Shown in pieces: positions 44,962-52,365 of a stretch of 52,365 nt of DNA. The notes under the pieces are model-generated. The model was not told the origin of the DNA, searched no databases, and saw only the letters and a list, made by a program, of their open reading frames with translations. The stretch lies in NCBI GenBank assembly GCA_903846025.1, contig CAIMZP010000023.1, positions 1 to 52,365 on the forward strand, read 5' to 3'. The DNA is from an uncultured beta proteobacterium (GTDB taxonomy: Bacteria > Pseudomonadota > Gammaproteobacteria > Burkholderiales > Burkholderiaceae). A program made the translations under genes and the position numbers. Every line of letters starts with the position of its first letter. Position 1 is the first letter of the stretch.

Positions 44962-45480
44962 ATGCGCTGGATAGGAATAGACCCTGGTCTACGTACAACG
45001 GGTTTTGGTGTCATTGATGTGGATGGCCAAAAACTGACTTATGTTGCCTCAGGAACAATAGAAAGTGGTGATCCAGCCAAAGGTTTGCCTGAACGATTGG
45101 GCGCACTCTATGCAGGTGTCAAAGAAGTTTTGGAAACATACCATCCTGAAGCCGCAGCGATTGAAGAGGTATTTCTGAACGTCAACCCCCGCTCTACGCT
45201 GATGTTGGGGCAGGCAAGGGGTGCTGTGATTGCCGCTCTAGTTTCTGAAAGACTTTCTGTTGCAGAGTACAGCGCTTTGCGAGTTAAGCAATCCATTGTT
45301 GGAACAGGGCGTGCGACTAAGCCACAGGTACAAGAAATGGTGAAGCGCCTTCTAAGATTAAATCGCGCCCCTGGAACGGATGCCTCTGATGCCTTAGGGG
45401 TAGCCATTTGCGCAGCGCATCATGCGCAAATTCCTCAAGAAATTAGCAATGCCCTCGCAGCAAAAAAGCGTAGTAAATAA
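44962..45480 (+). CDS. ruvC: Holliday junction endonuclease RuvC
   Basis: Homodimeric resolvase of four-way DNA junctions. The acidic active site is D7 in [13 protein letters not shown], the central glutamate in [13 protein letters not shown], and D/D in [17 protein letters not shown]. 172 residues, as in other bacteria. First of a ruvC-ruvA-ruvB cluster, 27 bp after purH. No LexA box was found in front of it. Confidence 0.97.
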   Translation: MRWIGIDPGLRTTGFGVIDVDGQKLTYVASGTIESGDPAKGLPERLGALYAGVKEVLETYHPEAAAIEEVFLNVNPRSTLMLGQARGAVIAALVSERLSVAEYSALRVKQSIVGTGRATKPQVQEMVKRLLRLNRAPGTDASDALGVAICAAHHAQIPQEISNALAAKKRSK

Positions 45481-45507
45481 AAAATAGAAACAGGTTAGGA
45501 TATTCGT

Positions 45508-46089
45508 ATGATTGGTCGTATTCAAGGAATTCTCGTATCGGTTCACCCTCCTCGCCTATTGGTAGACTGTCAGGGGGTCGGCTATGAGATTGATGTGCCC
45601 ATGAGCACTTTGTACCAGCTACCTGAAGTTAATCAAAAGATCACGCTACTTACCCACTTCCAGGTTCGCGAAGATGCACAGCAGCTCTTTGGGTTTGCTA
45701 CTGAAACAGAGCGTGCAACATTTAGAGCTTTAATCAAAATTAGTGGCGTAGGTTCACGTACCGCATTAGCCATACTTTCTGGCATGAGCGTCAATGAATT
45801 AGCTCAGGCTATTGCGATGCAAGAAGTCGATCGCCTAACCCAAGTACCGGGCATTGGTAAAAAGACTGCTGAACGTCTTTGCTTAGAACTTAAGGGCAAG
45901 TTAGCCCCAGACCTTGGTATTACCACTGGCTCACCCCATGTTATTGAGGCAACTAGCGAAATCTTACAGGCACTTTTGGCATTAGGCTATTCAGAAAAAG
46001 AAGCTCTTCTCGCCCTAAAGCAAATTCCGCCCGACAGTACAGTCTCTGATGGTATTCGAATGGGCTTAAAGTACCTCTCCAAATCCTAA
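45508..46089 (+). CDS. ruvA: Holliday junction branch migration subunit RuvA
   Basis: DNA-binding subunit of the RuvAB motor. The N-terminal OB domain ([19 protein letters not shown] in part), helix-hairpin-helix motifs ([18 protein letters not shown] and [19 protein letters not shown]) and a C-terminal RuvB-contact domain ([20 protein letters not shown]) are in order. 193 residues. Lies 27 bp after ruvC and 27 bp before ruvB. Confidence 0.97.
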   Translation: MIGRIQGILVSVHPPRLLVDCQGVGYEIDVPMSTLYQLPEVNQKITLLTHFQVREDAQQLFGFATETERATFRALIKISGVGSRTALAILSGMSVNELAQAIAMQEVDRLTQVPGIGKKTAERLCLELKGKLAPDLGITTGSPHVIEATSEILQALLALGYSEKEALLALKQIPPDSTVSDGIRMGLKYLSKS

Positions 46090-46116
46090 GTAAACAATAC
46101 CCACTACACTTATAGT

Positions 46117-47187
46117 ATGGCAATACATACCGAAGACCTGAACTCCATTCCTGAAGATTTTTCTGAAGGGGGATCTGATCGTATTGTGAGTGGTGCAGTA
46201 GGTAATGCCGAGGCTGTTTTTGAAAGGGCTTTGCGCCCAAAGCAGTTAGATGAATATGTTGGTCAAACTAAAGCCCGCGCCCAATTAGAGATTTTCATTA
46301 GCGCCACTAGAGCACGCCAAGAAGCGCTGGATCATGTCTTGCTATTTGGCCCTCCTGGTCTTGGTAAAACTACACTGGCACACATCATTGCTCGCGAGCT
46401 TGGCGTTAACCTACGTCAAACTAGTGGCCCAGTATTAGACAGGCCTGGCGACTTGGCCGCATTACTGACTAACCTAGAAACAAATGATGTGCTCTTTATT
46501 GATGAGATCCATCGTTTGTCACCCGTAGTGGAAGAGATCCTCTATCCCGCCTTAGAGGATTACAGCCTGGATATCATGATCGGTGAAGGCCCCGCTGCCC
46601 GCAGCGTGAAGATTGATCTCAAACCATTCACCCTGATAGGCGCAACTACTCGCGCCGGCATGCTCACCAACCCCTTGCGCGATCGCTTTGGTATTGTTGC
46701 CCGACTGGAGTTCTACACCACGGATGAGCTTACGCAAATCATTAATCGCTCGGCAAATCTACTTAAAGCAAAAATTGACCCGCAAGGCTCTATTGAAATT
46801 GCTAAACGCGCCCGTGGAACTCCGCGTATTGCCAACCGCCTGCTCCGGCGTGTACGAGACTATGCTGAAGTTAAAGGCACGGGTGTCATTACCAAAGATA
46901 TGGCAGATGCCGCACTGAAAATGTTGGATGTAGACCCGAGTGGTTTTGATGTAATGGACAGAAAGTTACTAGAAGCCATCTTGCATAAATTTGATGGTGG
47001 CCCTGTAGGTATCGATAACTTGGCTGCAGCCATTGGCGAGGAACGTGACACGATTGAAGATGTTCTAGAGCCCTACCTTATTCAACAGGGCTATTTACAA
47101 AGAACCTCACGGGGTCGTGTAGCAACACGTCAAGCCTATGAACATTTTGGATTGAAGCTACCAAGTAGTTTAGATAACTCGGAATAA
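46117..47187 (+). CDS. ruvB: Holliday junction ATPase RuvB
   Basis: AAA+ motor of branch migration. Walker A is [13 protein letters not shown] (77-89), Walker [12 protein letters not shown], and sensor/arginine region [18 protein letters not shown]. The C-terminal winged helix ([20 protein letters not shown]) binds DNA. 356 residues, normal (E. coli 336). Convergent with the next gene; no intrinsic terminator was seen after it. Confidence 0.98.
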   Translation: MAIHTEDLNSIPEDFSEGGSDRIVSGAVGNAEAVFERALRPKQLDEYVGQTKARAQLEIFISATRARQEALDHVLLFGPPGLGKTTLAHIIARELGVNLRQTSGPVLDRPGDLAALLTNLETNDVLFIDEIHRLSPVVEEILYPALEDYSLDIMIGEGPAARSVKIDLKPFTLIGATTRAGMLTNPLRDRFGIVARLEFYTTDELTQIINRSANLLKAKIDPQGSIEIAKRARGTPRIANRLLRRVRDYAEVKGTGVITKDMADAALKMLDVDPSGFDVMDRKLLEAILHKFDGGPVGIDNLAAAIGEERDTIEDVLEPYLIQQGYLQRTSRGRVATRQAYEHFGLKLPSSLDNSE

Positions 47188-47236
47188 GCCGAGCAATACA
47201 AAGCCACCCCAAGATCAGAAAGAGATACTTGAATCC

Positions 47237-47656
47237 TTAACCCTTCACAGCTTGGCAGAATTTCTTGAGAAGATCCATCTGCAAGGATGCTGGAGTAATA
47301 GGCTTCCAAAGTAGCTCATTCTGATTCACCTGCGTTTTTGAACCCATAGCATCCCGATCTTGGTAGAGCTCATAGTCTCCCAATGCAAAATCTTGGGCCT
47401 CACAACCAAACATTTGCGTTTGTGATTTTGATTGGAACTGAATCTTTCTCTTATTTAATTCAATATTTTGAATGCCACTATAGTTAGTAAAAACCGTAAC
47501 CATGTAATGCACATCATCAAATCTTTTCAAACTAGTGGTGGAAAAAGTAACAATGTTTGATTTATTGGCTGTGTCAGAATACTCGACCCACTCCGCCCTC
47601 ACAGTAGTCGCAGCAATCAAGGCAAAAAATAATATAAATTTAGCAAGCGAAGTCAT
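47237..47656 (-). CDS. Small secreted protein (surface-adhesin E-like)
   Basis: A 139-residue protein with a signal peptide (LAKFILFFALIAATTVRA, cleavage after VRA). The mature part starts EWVEYSDTANKSNIVTFST and ends in WKPITPASLQMDLLKKFC; with two cysteines (GCEAQDFALG and FCQAV). The layout (leading WxxY, a W-containing C-terminal PxS segment and C-terminal cysteine) resembles surface-adhesin protein E-like proteins common in betaproteobacteria. Function unknown; adhesion is not supported by sequence. Lies 14 bp after tyrS on the same strand. Confidence 0.7.
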   Translation of the reverse strand: MTSLAKFILFFALIAATTVRAEWVEYSDTANKSNIVTFSTTSLKRFDDVHYMVTVFTNYSGIQNIELNKRKIQFQSKSQTQMFGCEAQDFALGDYELYQDRDAMGSKTQVNQNELLWKPITPASLQMDLLKKFCQAVKG

Positions 47657-47670
47657 TTATTGATCTTCAA

Positions 47671-48903
47671 TTAGCCTAATAGCACCTTAGCAAATTTTCG
47701 CTTTCCTACCTGAACTACATAAGCTCCTGAAGACACTTTTAATTGCTTATCAGTAATGGTAACTCCATCAATTTTTACACCGTTTTGTTCAATGTTTCGA
47801 TTGGCTTCTGATGTGGACGGGGCTAAGCCTGCCGCCTTCAAAAAAGTAGCGATACCCAGTGGCGCACCTTCGAGAATTACTTCGGGAATGTTATCCGGGA
47901 TGCCACCTTTAGCGCGATGATTAAAATCCTCTAACGCTTTTTCTGCCGCAGAATCTGAATGAAAACGGCTCACAATCTCTTGCCCTAAAAGCACTTTGCA
48001 GTCACGTGGATTTCGTCCAGCAGCTACTTCTTGCTTCATCAGATCAATGTCCGCCATAGGGCGGAAAGATAGTAGCGTGAAATAATCCCACATCAAATCA
48101 TCTGAGATGCTCATGAGCTTACCGAACATCTCGCTAGCAGGTTCACTGATGCCAATGTAATTACCTTTAGACTTACTCATCTTCTCAACGCCATCCAGAC
48201 CAACCAAGAGTGGCATAGTCAAAATACATTGAGGCTCTTGCCCATACTCGCGCTGTAGCTCACGCCCAACTAGGAGATTAAATTTTTGATCGGTACCCCC
48301 GAGCTCCAAATCACTCTTGAGTGCCACAGAGTCATAACCCTGCATGAGGGGATATAAAAACTCATGCACTGAAATCGGCACTCCACTGCGATAGCGCTTC
48401 GTAAAATCGTCACGCTCTAGCATCTGAGCAACAGTATATTTAGCTGCCAACTGAATCATTCCACGGGCGCCTAATGGGTCACACCATTCGCTGTTGTAGC
48501 GCACTTCCGTTTTCGCTGGATCAAGAACCATACTGGCTTGGCGATAGTAGGTTTGGGCATTGACAGCAATCTCTTCGGCCGTCAATGCCGGACGGGTGGC
48601 ATTACGTCCAGATGGATCGCCAATCATGCTGGTGAAATCCCCAATCAAGAAGATCACGGTATGACCTAAATCTTGTAATTGGCGTAATTTATTCAGAACA
48701 ACGGTATGACCCAGATGAATATCCGGCGCAGTAGGATCCAAACCTAGCTTAATACGCAAGGGAATAGCTGTGGCTTGGCTACGGGCTAGCTTTTGGATCC
48801 AATCTGCCTCAACCAATAACTCATCACACCCCCGTTTAGTGACTTCAAGGGCTGCAAAAACTTCAGGAGTAAGTGGGTATTTTTGTTCTGGTTTAGCCGT
48901 CAT
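47671..48903 (-). CDS. tyrS: Tyrosyl-tRNA synthetase
   Basis: Class I synthetase charging tRNA-Tyr. The HIGH motif is HLGH (63-66) in [11 protein letters not shown] and the KMSKS motif begins at K241. A C-terminal S4 RNA-binding domain is present ([18 protein letters not shown]). 410 residues and the sequence around the motifs fit the TyrZ-like second bacterial form rather than E. coli TyrS. Divergent from anmK, with a 111-bp intergenic region. Confidence 0.96.
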   Translation of the reverse strand: MTAKPEQKYPLTPEVFAALEVTKRGCDELLVEADWIQKLARSQATAIPLRIKLGLDPTAPDIHLGHTVVLNKLRQLQDLGHTVIFLIGDFTSMIGDPSGRNATRPALTAEEIAVNAQTYYRQASMVLDPAKTEVRYNSEWCDPLGARGMIQLAAKYTVAQMLERDDFTKRYRSGVPISVHEFLYPLMQGYDSVALKSDLELGGTDQKFNLLVGRELQREYGQEPQCILTMPLLVGLDGVEKMSKSKGNYIGISEPASEMFGKLMSISDDLMWDYFTLLSFRPMADIDLMKQEVAAGRNPRDCKVLLGQEIVSRFHSDSAAEKALEDFNHRAKGGIPDNIPEVILEGAPLGIATFLKAAGLAPSTSEANRNIEQNGVKIDGVTITDKQLKVSSGAYVVQVGKRKFAKVLLG

Positions 48904-49014
48904 GCTGATGAGATTAAGGTGGTTACTTACTAACTGGCTTACTAGTCGGTTAAATTAGTGTTTAGATTGGTAAAGCATAATTGTCGCATCCCTGCGAGCA
49001 GAACCTAGATACCT

Positions 49015-50145
49015 ATGAATAAACCGCTTTCCCGTTACATTGGCTTGATGTCTGGCACTAGCCTAGATGGGATTGATGCCGTCTTAGCTAAGATAGGGGG
49101 TGAAGGCCATGCAACTATTGAGGAGGCAGTAAGCGTCCCGTTTACCGCCGAATTGCGTAAAACCCTCCTTGACCTGCAAAGTCCTGGCTCCAATGAGATT
49201 CATCGAGAAAACCAAGCGGCCAATGCATTGGCGCTTGCTTATGCCGAAACGGTTCAGCAATTGCTCGCTAAGGCTGAACTCCAACCAACAGACATCACCG
49301 CAATCGGCGCTCATGGGCAAACCATTCGCCACCAAGCCCACCTTGCTGGTCATCTGGCCTACACCCACCAAACACTTAATGCAGCTCTACTGGCTGAAAA
49401 GACAGGGATTGATGTCATTGCCGACTTTAGATCTCGAGACATGGCAGCTGGTGGCCATGGCGCTCCTTTAGTGCCAAGCTTTCATGCCCAGCAATTTACC
49501 TCTGATAAAAATACAGCAGTTCTGAACATCGGCGGCATTGCAAACCTCACCCTTCTCCCTGTTAATGGTGAGGTAAAGGGATTTGATTGTGGTCCTGGAA
49601 ACATGCTTATGGATGCGTGGATTGCAGAACAGCAGGGCCATACATTTGATGAGCATGGTACTTGGGCACTGCAAGGTCAAATTAATGAAGAACTACTCTA
49701 TCGCATGCTTGCAGATCCTTTCTTTTCTAAGAAGCCTCCTAAGAGTACGGGGAGAGATGATTTTCATCTTGAGTGGTTGGAACAAAAAATCAGTGGTGAC
49801 AATCTGAATGCAGAAGATGTGCAAGCGACTCTATTACATCTCACAGTCATCTCAGCCCTACAAGCATTAGCGCAGCATGCCCCGCAATCCCAGAAGCTGA
49901 TTATCTGTGGTGGTGGCGCGCGTAATGCAGCACTTATGGACGCATTTAATGCCAATGCAAATCATTTCTTCACAGTACCGTTCGAAATTGTGACCAGTGA
50001 TGCCCATGGTATTGATCCGCAATTAGTAGAAGGCCTTGCCTTTGCTTGGCTTGCTTGGGCCCATAAAGAAAAACGGCCGGCAAATCTGCCAGCCGTTACG
50101 GGTGCGAAGGGCCCCAGAATTCTGGGCGCTTGCTATCCTGCTTAA
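49015..50145 (+). CDS. anmK: Anhydro-N-acetylmuramic acid kinase
   Basis: Cell-wall recycling kinase that opens and phosphorylates 1,6-anhydroMurNAc to MurNAc-6-phosphate. The nucleotide motif GLMSGTSLDGIDAVLAK (10-26) is the family hallmark, with GAHGQTIRH and GFDCGPGNMLMDAW also kept. 376 residues. Its stop codon abuts the erpA stop with no gap. The erpA terminator is encoded in its last 30 codons. Complements amgK-murU at 37.6-39.3 kb. Confidence 0.95.
   Translation: MNKPLSRYIGLMSGTSLDGIDAVLAKIGGEGHATIEEAVSVPFTAELRKTLLDLQSPGSNEIHRENQAANALALAYAETVQQLLAKAELQPTDITAIGAHGQTIRHQAHLAGHLAYTHQTLNAALLAEKTGIDVIADFRSRDMAAGGHGAPLVPSFHAQQFTSDKNTAVLNIGGIANLTLLPVNGEVKGFDCGPGNMLMDAWIAEQQGHTFDEHGTWALQGQINEELLYRMLADPFFSKKPPKSTGRDDFHLEWLEQKISGDNLNAEDVQATLLHLTVISALQALAQHAPQSQKLIICGGGARNAALMDAFNANANHFFTVPFEIVTSDAHGIDPQLVEGLAFAWLAWAHKEKRPANLPAVTGAKGPRILGACYPA
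50065..50097 (-). terminator. Intrinsic terminator of erpA, inside the anmK coding sequence
   Basis: On the minus strand, AACGGCTGGC (50088-50097), loop AGATTT, GCCGGCCGTT (50072-50081), 9 of 10 bases paired, followed by TTTCTTTA. This is a good intrinsic terminator for erpA, 50 bp past its stop. It lies in the last codons of anmK on the plus strand. Confidence 0.8.
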
Positions 50146-50520
50146 TTAACCCGAGAAAGAAGATCCACAGCCACAGGTAGTCTGAGCATTCGGATTCTTA
50201 ATTACAAACTGTGAGCCATTGATATCTTCTTTGTAATCAATCTCAGCTCCCACTAAATACTGGAAGCTCATAGAATCAACCAATAAAGTAACGCCGTTTT
50301 TTTCAAACAAGGTGTCATCTTCATTTACAGCATCATCAAATGTGAAGCCATACTGAAAACCTGAGCAACCACCACCCTGAACAAAGACGCGCAATTTGAG
50401 TTCTGGATTACCTTCTTCGGCAATCAGATCAGCAACCTTAGCTGCAGCGCTATCAGTAAATACCAAAGGCGTTGGTGGCTCGGCTAAATCTTGTACGGCT
50501 TGAGTAGCTAATTCAGTCAT
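50146..50520 (-). CDS. erpA: Iron-sulfur cluster insertion protein ErpA
   Basis: A-type carrier that delivers Fe-S clusters to targets such as IspG. The three cluster cysteines are C52 ([12 protein letters not shown]) and C116 and C118 (TTCGCGSSF). 124 residues, slightly longer than E. coli (114) through an N-terminal extension. Transcribed from the argC side; the terminator is in anmK. The position next to argC and rpsI is a usual Burkholderiaceae arrangement. Confidence 0.96.
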   Translation of the reverse strand: MTELATQAVQDLAEPPTPLVFTDSAAAKVADLIAEEGNPELKLRVFVQGGGCSGFQYGFTFDDAVNEDDTLFEKNGVTLLVDSMSFQYLVGAEIDYKEDINGSQFVIKNPNAQTTCGCGSSFSG

Positions 50521-50600
50521 GTTTTACTCCTAAATCGAAAGGCAATAGCCCATTTTAGGCTTTTAATACCCATTATGTTGAAAGGTCTTTCCATGCCCAA

Positions 50601-51659
50601 TTATGGGGATACCGCAATCTGAGTCAGTCCGGTAGTTTCGGGTAAGCCAAACATGAGATTTAGGCACTGCACGCCCTGCCCTGAGGACCCCTTTACTAGA
50701 TTATCCTCAACCACCAAAATTACCAAAGTATCTCCATTTCCAGGGCGATGGACAGCTATTCGCAGGCCATTGCTGCCACGCACAGAACGGGTCTCTGGAT
50801 GGCTTCCAGCAGGCATGACATCCACAAAGGGTTCATTTTTGTAGAAATCTTCGTAGAGTTTTTGATAATCCACATCCATACCCGCCTGCATCAACCGAAC
50901 ATATAAGGTTGAGTGAATGCCTCGCACCATTGGCGTGAGATGAGGAACAAATGTCAGACCAATTTGATCATGTCCTGCAATCGCTTTTAAACCTTGAACG
51001 ATTTCTGGCAAGTGACGGTGGCCTTTAACGCCATACGCTTTAAAGTTATCACTCGATTCAGAGTGCAAAGTACCAATCTCTGCTTTACGTCCGGCACCTG
51101 ATGTTCCCGACTTCGAATCAGAAATAATATGCGTGCCATCAACCAGCTGCTTTCCACCGGTTGATTGGGGCGATAACAGGGGTGCCAAACCCAATTGCAC
51201 TGATGTGGGATAGCAGCCGGCCAAGCCAACCACGCGCGCTTTTTTTATCGCCTCACGATTGATTTCTGGAAGGCCATAGACAGCTTCTGCCAAAACATCT
51301 GGGCAGCTATGTTCCATGCCGTACCACTTTGTAAACTCTTGAGTATCTTTCAAACGAAAATCGGCGGCCAGATCCAAAATCTTAACGCCTGCCGCCAAGA
51401 GCTCCTTAGCTTGCGCCATCGCAACACCATGAGGGGTGGCAAAGAAGACGGCATCACACTCGCTCAGTTTTGCATCAACGGGTGTGGTGAACTGCAAATC
51501 AATATGGCCACGCAAAGAGGGGAACATCTCAGCGACTGGCATGCCAGCTTCTGTACGAGAAGTAATTGCCTGAATTTCAACCTCAGGATGCTGCGCCAAT
51601 ATACGCAACAATTCCACTCCGGTATACCCAGTGCCACCAACGATGCCAACCTTGATCAT
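50601..51659 (-). CDS. argC: N-acetyl-gamma-glutamyl-phosphate reductase
   Basis: Third step of arginine synthesis. The NADP fold is [20 protein letters not shown] (2-21) and the catalytic cysteine is C149 in [12 protein letters not shown]. 352 residues from ATG 51659 with the site TTGGAGAATGGC; a TTG four codons earlier is rejected. It follows rpsI with a terminator between them, so it probably has its own promoter. Confidence 0.97.
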   Translation of the reverse strand: MIKVGIVGGTGYTGVELLRILAQHPEVEIQAITSRTEAGMPVAEMFPSLRGHIDLQFTTPVDAKLSECDAVFFATPHGVAMAQAKELLAAGVKILDLAADFRLKDTQEFTKWYGMEHSCPDVLAEAVYGLPEINREAIKKARVVGLAGCYPTSVQLGLAPLLSPQSTGGKQLVDGTHIISDSKSGTSGAGRKAEIGTLHSESSDNFKAYGVKGHRHLPEIVQGLKAIAGHDQIGLTFVPHLTPMVRGIHSTLYVRLMQAGMDVDYQKLYEDFYKNEPFVDVMPAGSHPETRSVRGSNGLRIAVHRPGNGDTLVILVVEDNLVKGSSGQGVQCLNLMFGLPETTGLTQIAVSP

Positions 51660-51693
51660 GCCATTCTCCAAAATACTGAATACCTAGATTGTA

Positions 51694-51724
51694 GAAACAA
51701 AAAGGGCCGCTTGCGCGACCCCTT
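51694..51724 (-). terminator. Intrinsic terminator of the rplM-rpsI operon
   Basis: On the minus strand GAAGGGGTCGC, loop GCAA, GCGGCCCTTTTTG. Ten base pairs including two G-T pairs, followed by five U residues. It lies 27 bp after the rpsI stop. Confidence 0.8.
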
Positions 51725-51750
51725 CAATAATACTAAGCGACTGAAAGAAA

Positions 51751-52152
51751 TTAGCGCTTGCTGAACTGCTTACGACGACGAGCGCCATGCAGACCAACCT
51801 TTTTACGCTCAACTTCACGAGCATCGCGAGTAACCAAACCTGCTTTAGACAGGGCTGGCTTCAAAGTGATGTCGTAATCCATCAATGCACGAGTAACGCC
51901 ATGACGTACCGCACCAGCTTGACCTGTTTCACCACCACCGCTCACATTTACTTTGATATCAAAGGTTGTGAGGTGAGCTGTAAGAGTCAAAGGCTGACGA
52001 GCAATCATGCGCGATGTTTCACGAGCAAAATAAGTATCGATAGGCTTACCATTAACAATGATTTCGCCTTTGCCAGATTTAATGAACACGCGCGCAACAG
52101 AGCTCTTGCGACGACCAGTACCGTAATTCCAATTTCCGTAATTAATAGCCAT
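51751..52152 (-). CDS. rpsI: 30S ribosomal protein S9
   Basis: Small-subunit ribosomal protein whose C-terminal tail reaches the P-site tRNA. The core [20 protein letters not shown] (10-29) and the end [20 protein letters not shown] are the family hallmarks. 133 residues. The start has the site AAGGAAACCAA, which overlaps the rplM stop region, 9 bp away, so it is translated with L13. Confidence 0.98.
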   Translation of the reverse strand: MAINYGNWNYGTGRRKSSVARVFIKSGKGEIIVNGKPIDTYFARETSRMIARQPLTLTAHLTTFDIKVNVSGGGETGQAGAVRHGVTRALMDYDITLKPALSKAGLVTRDAREVERKKVGLHGARRRKQFSKR

Positions 52153-52161
52153 TTGGTTTCC

Positions 52162-52365
52162 TTAGATCTCTAACGCTTTTGGCTGTTGAGCCGCATGCGG
52201 ATGACTGGCGTCGCCGTAGACTTTCAATTTCTTGATCATGGCGTAACCTAGTGGGCCTTTTGGCAACATACCCTTCACAGCCTTCTCTAAAGCACGGCCT
52301 GGAAAACGGTCTTGCATCTTGTCGAAGTTAGTCGAGCTAATACCACCTGGGTATCCGCTGTGACG
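52162..52365 (-). CDS. rplM: 50S ribosomal protein L13, C-terminal part (cut by window edge)
   Basis: 67 C-terminal codons plus TAA (52162-52164), reading from the right edge: [17 protein letters not shown], then [12 protein letters not shown] and [20 protein letters not shown]. These match the end of L13 ([13 protein letters not shown] and HAAQQP in E. coli). The frame is open to the edge, and the first half of the gene is outside the window. Followed by rpsI after 9 bp in the conserved rplM-rpsI order. Confidence 0.95.
   Translation of the reverse strand, partial: RHSGYPGGISSTNFDKMQDRFPGRALEKAVKGMLPKGPLGYAMIKKLKVYGDASHPHAAQQPKALEI

Noticed and set aside
1..52365. Enrichment of GCGATCGC (seen near 9446, 24612, 30650, 46678)
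   Set aside because: Four sites by eye, more than chance would give but too few to call a repeat system without a genome-wide count.
1..52365. CRISPR array, insertion sequence, prophage, toxin-antitoxin or defence genes
   Set aside because: No regularly spaced repeats, transposase, integrase or phage motifs were found; all large frames belong to known chromosomal families.

Overview
The window is a dense stretch of bacterial chromosome, made almost entirely of conserved housekeeping genes. Gene content, gene order and protein style suggest a betaproteobacterium of the family Burkholderiaceae, probably Polynucleobacter or a close relative. The pointers are the order pepP-ubiH-dusB-fis-purH-ruvCAB, the order rplM-rpsI-argC-erpA, the block lptD-surA-pdxA-rsmA, recX joined to recA, moderate AT-richness and very short intergenic gaps. 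This assignment is inferred from sequence reading only; no search was run.

Layout. 1-5.0 kb: branched-chain aminotransferase, a small zinc-finger protein, heptosyltransferase WaaF, two poorly characterised proteins, and the periplasmic metalloprotease BepA on the opposite strand. 5.0-11.2 kb: MoaC, then on the minus strand TerC, SucCD, RecX, RecA, a DUF2878-type membrane protein and a tRNA with a CAT anticodon. 11.2-19.1 kb: a mixed region with small secreted proteins, a MOSC protein, an MFS transporter with a large periplasmic loop, a TRIC-like channel, MaiA, an AEC transporter broken by an in-frame TAG, a gamma-carbonic-anhydrase-like protein, AmtB, a Rap1a/Tai-like protein and a glycine-zipper lipoprotein. 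19.1-21.5 kb: OsmC and HtpG, the latter behind a near-perfect heat-shock promoter. 21.9-31.9 kb: an antiporter, then a long plus-strand run miaB-ybeY-corC-lnt-glyQ-glyS-gmhB-plsC. 31.8-37.6 kb: minus-strand lptD-surA-pdxA-rsmA with overlapping ends. 37.6-47.2 kb: plus-strand amgK-murU-pepP-ubiH-dusB-fis-purH-ruvC-ruvA-ruvB. 47.2-52.4 kb: a small secreted protein, tyrS, anmK, erpA, argC, rpsI and the 3' end of rplM, which the right edge cuts.

How the genes work together. Several serve the cell envelope: WaaF and GmhB (heptose for the LPS core), LptD with SurA and BepA (delivery and quality control of LptD), Lnt (lipoprotein maturation), PlsC (phospholipid), and AmgK, MurU and AnmK (peptidoglycan recycling). 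A second group handles DNA: RecA, RecX, RuvABC and Fis. A third concerns translation and RNA: MiaB, YbeY, GlyQS, TyrS, RsmA, DusB, S9 and L13.

Control sites that can be read directly are a LexA box at recA, a sigma-32 promoter at htpG, an NtrC-like palindrome between amtB and the Rap1a-like gene, and several intrinsic terminators, two of which lie partly or wholly inside coding sequence. I found no CRISPR array, insertion sequence, prophage, toxin-antitoxin pair or obvious defence island, and nothing I would call a new multi-gene system. The most unusual items are the nonsense-interrupted AEC transporter, the coding-embedded terminators, the missing ybeZ in the miaB-ybeY cluster, the two-cysteine LptD, and several strong hairpins without a U-tract.
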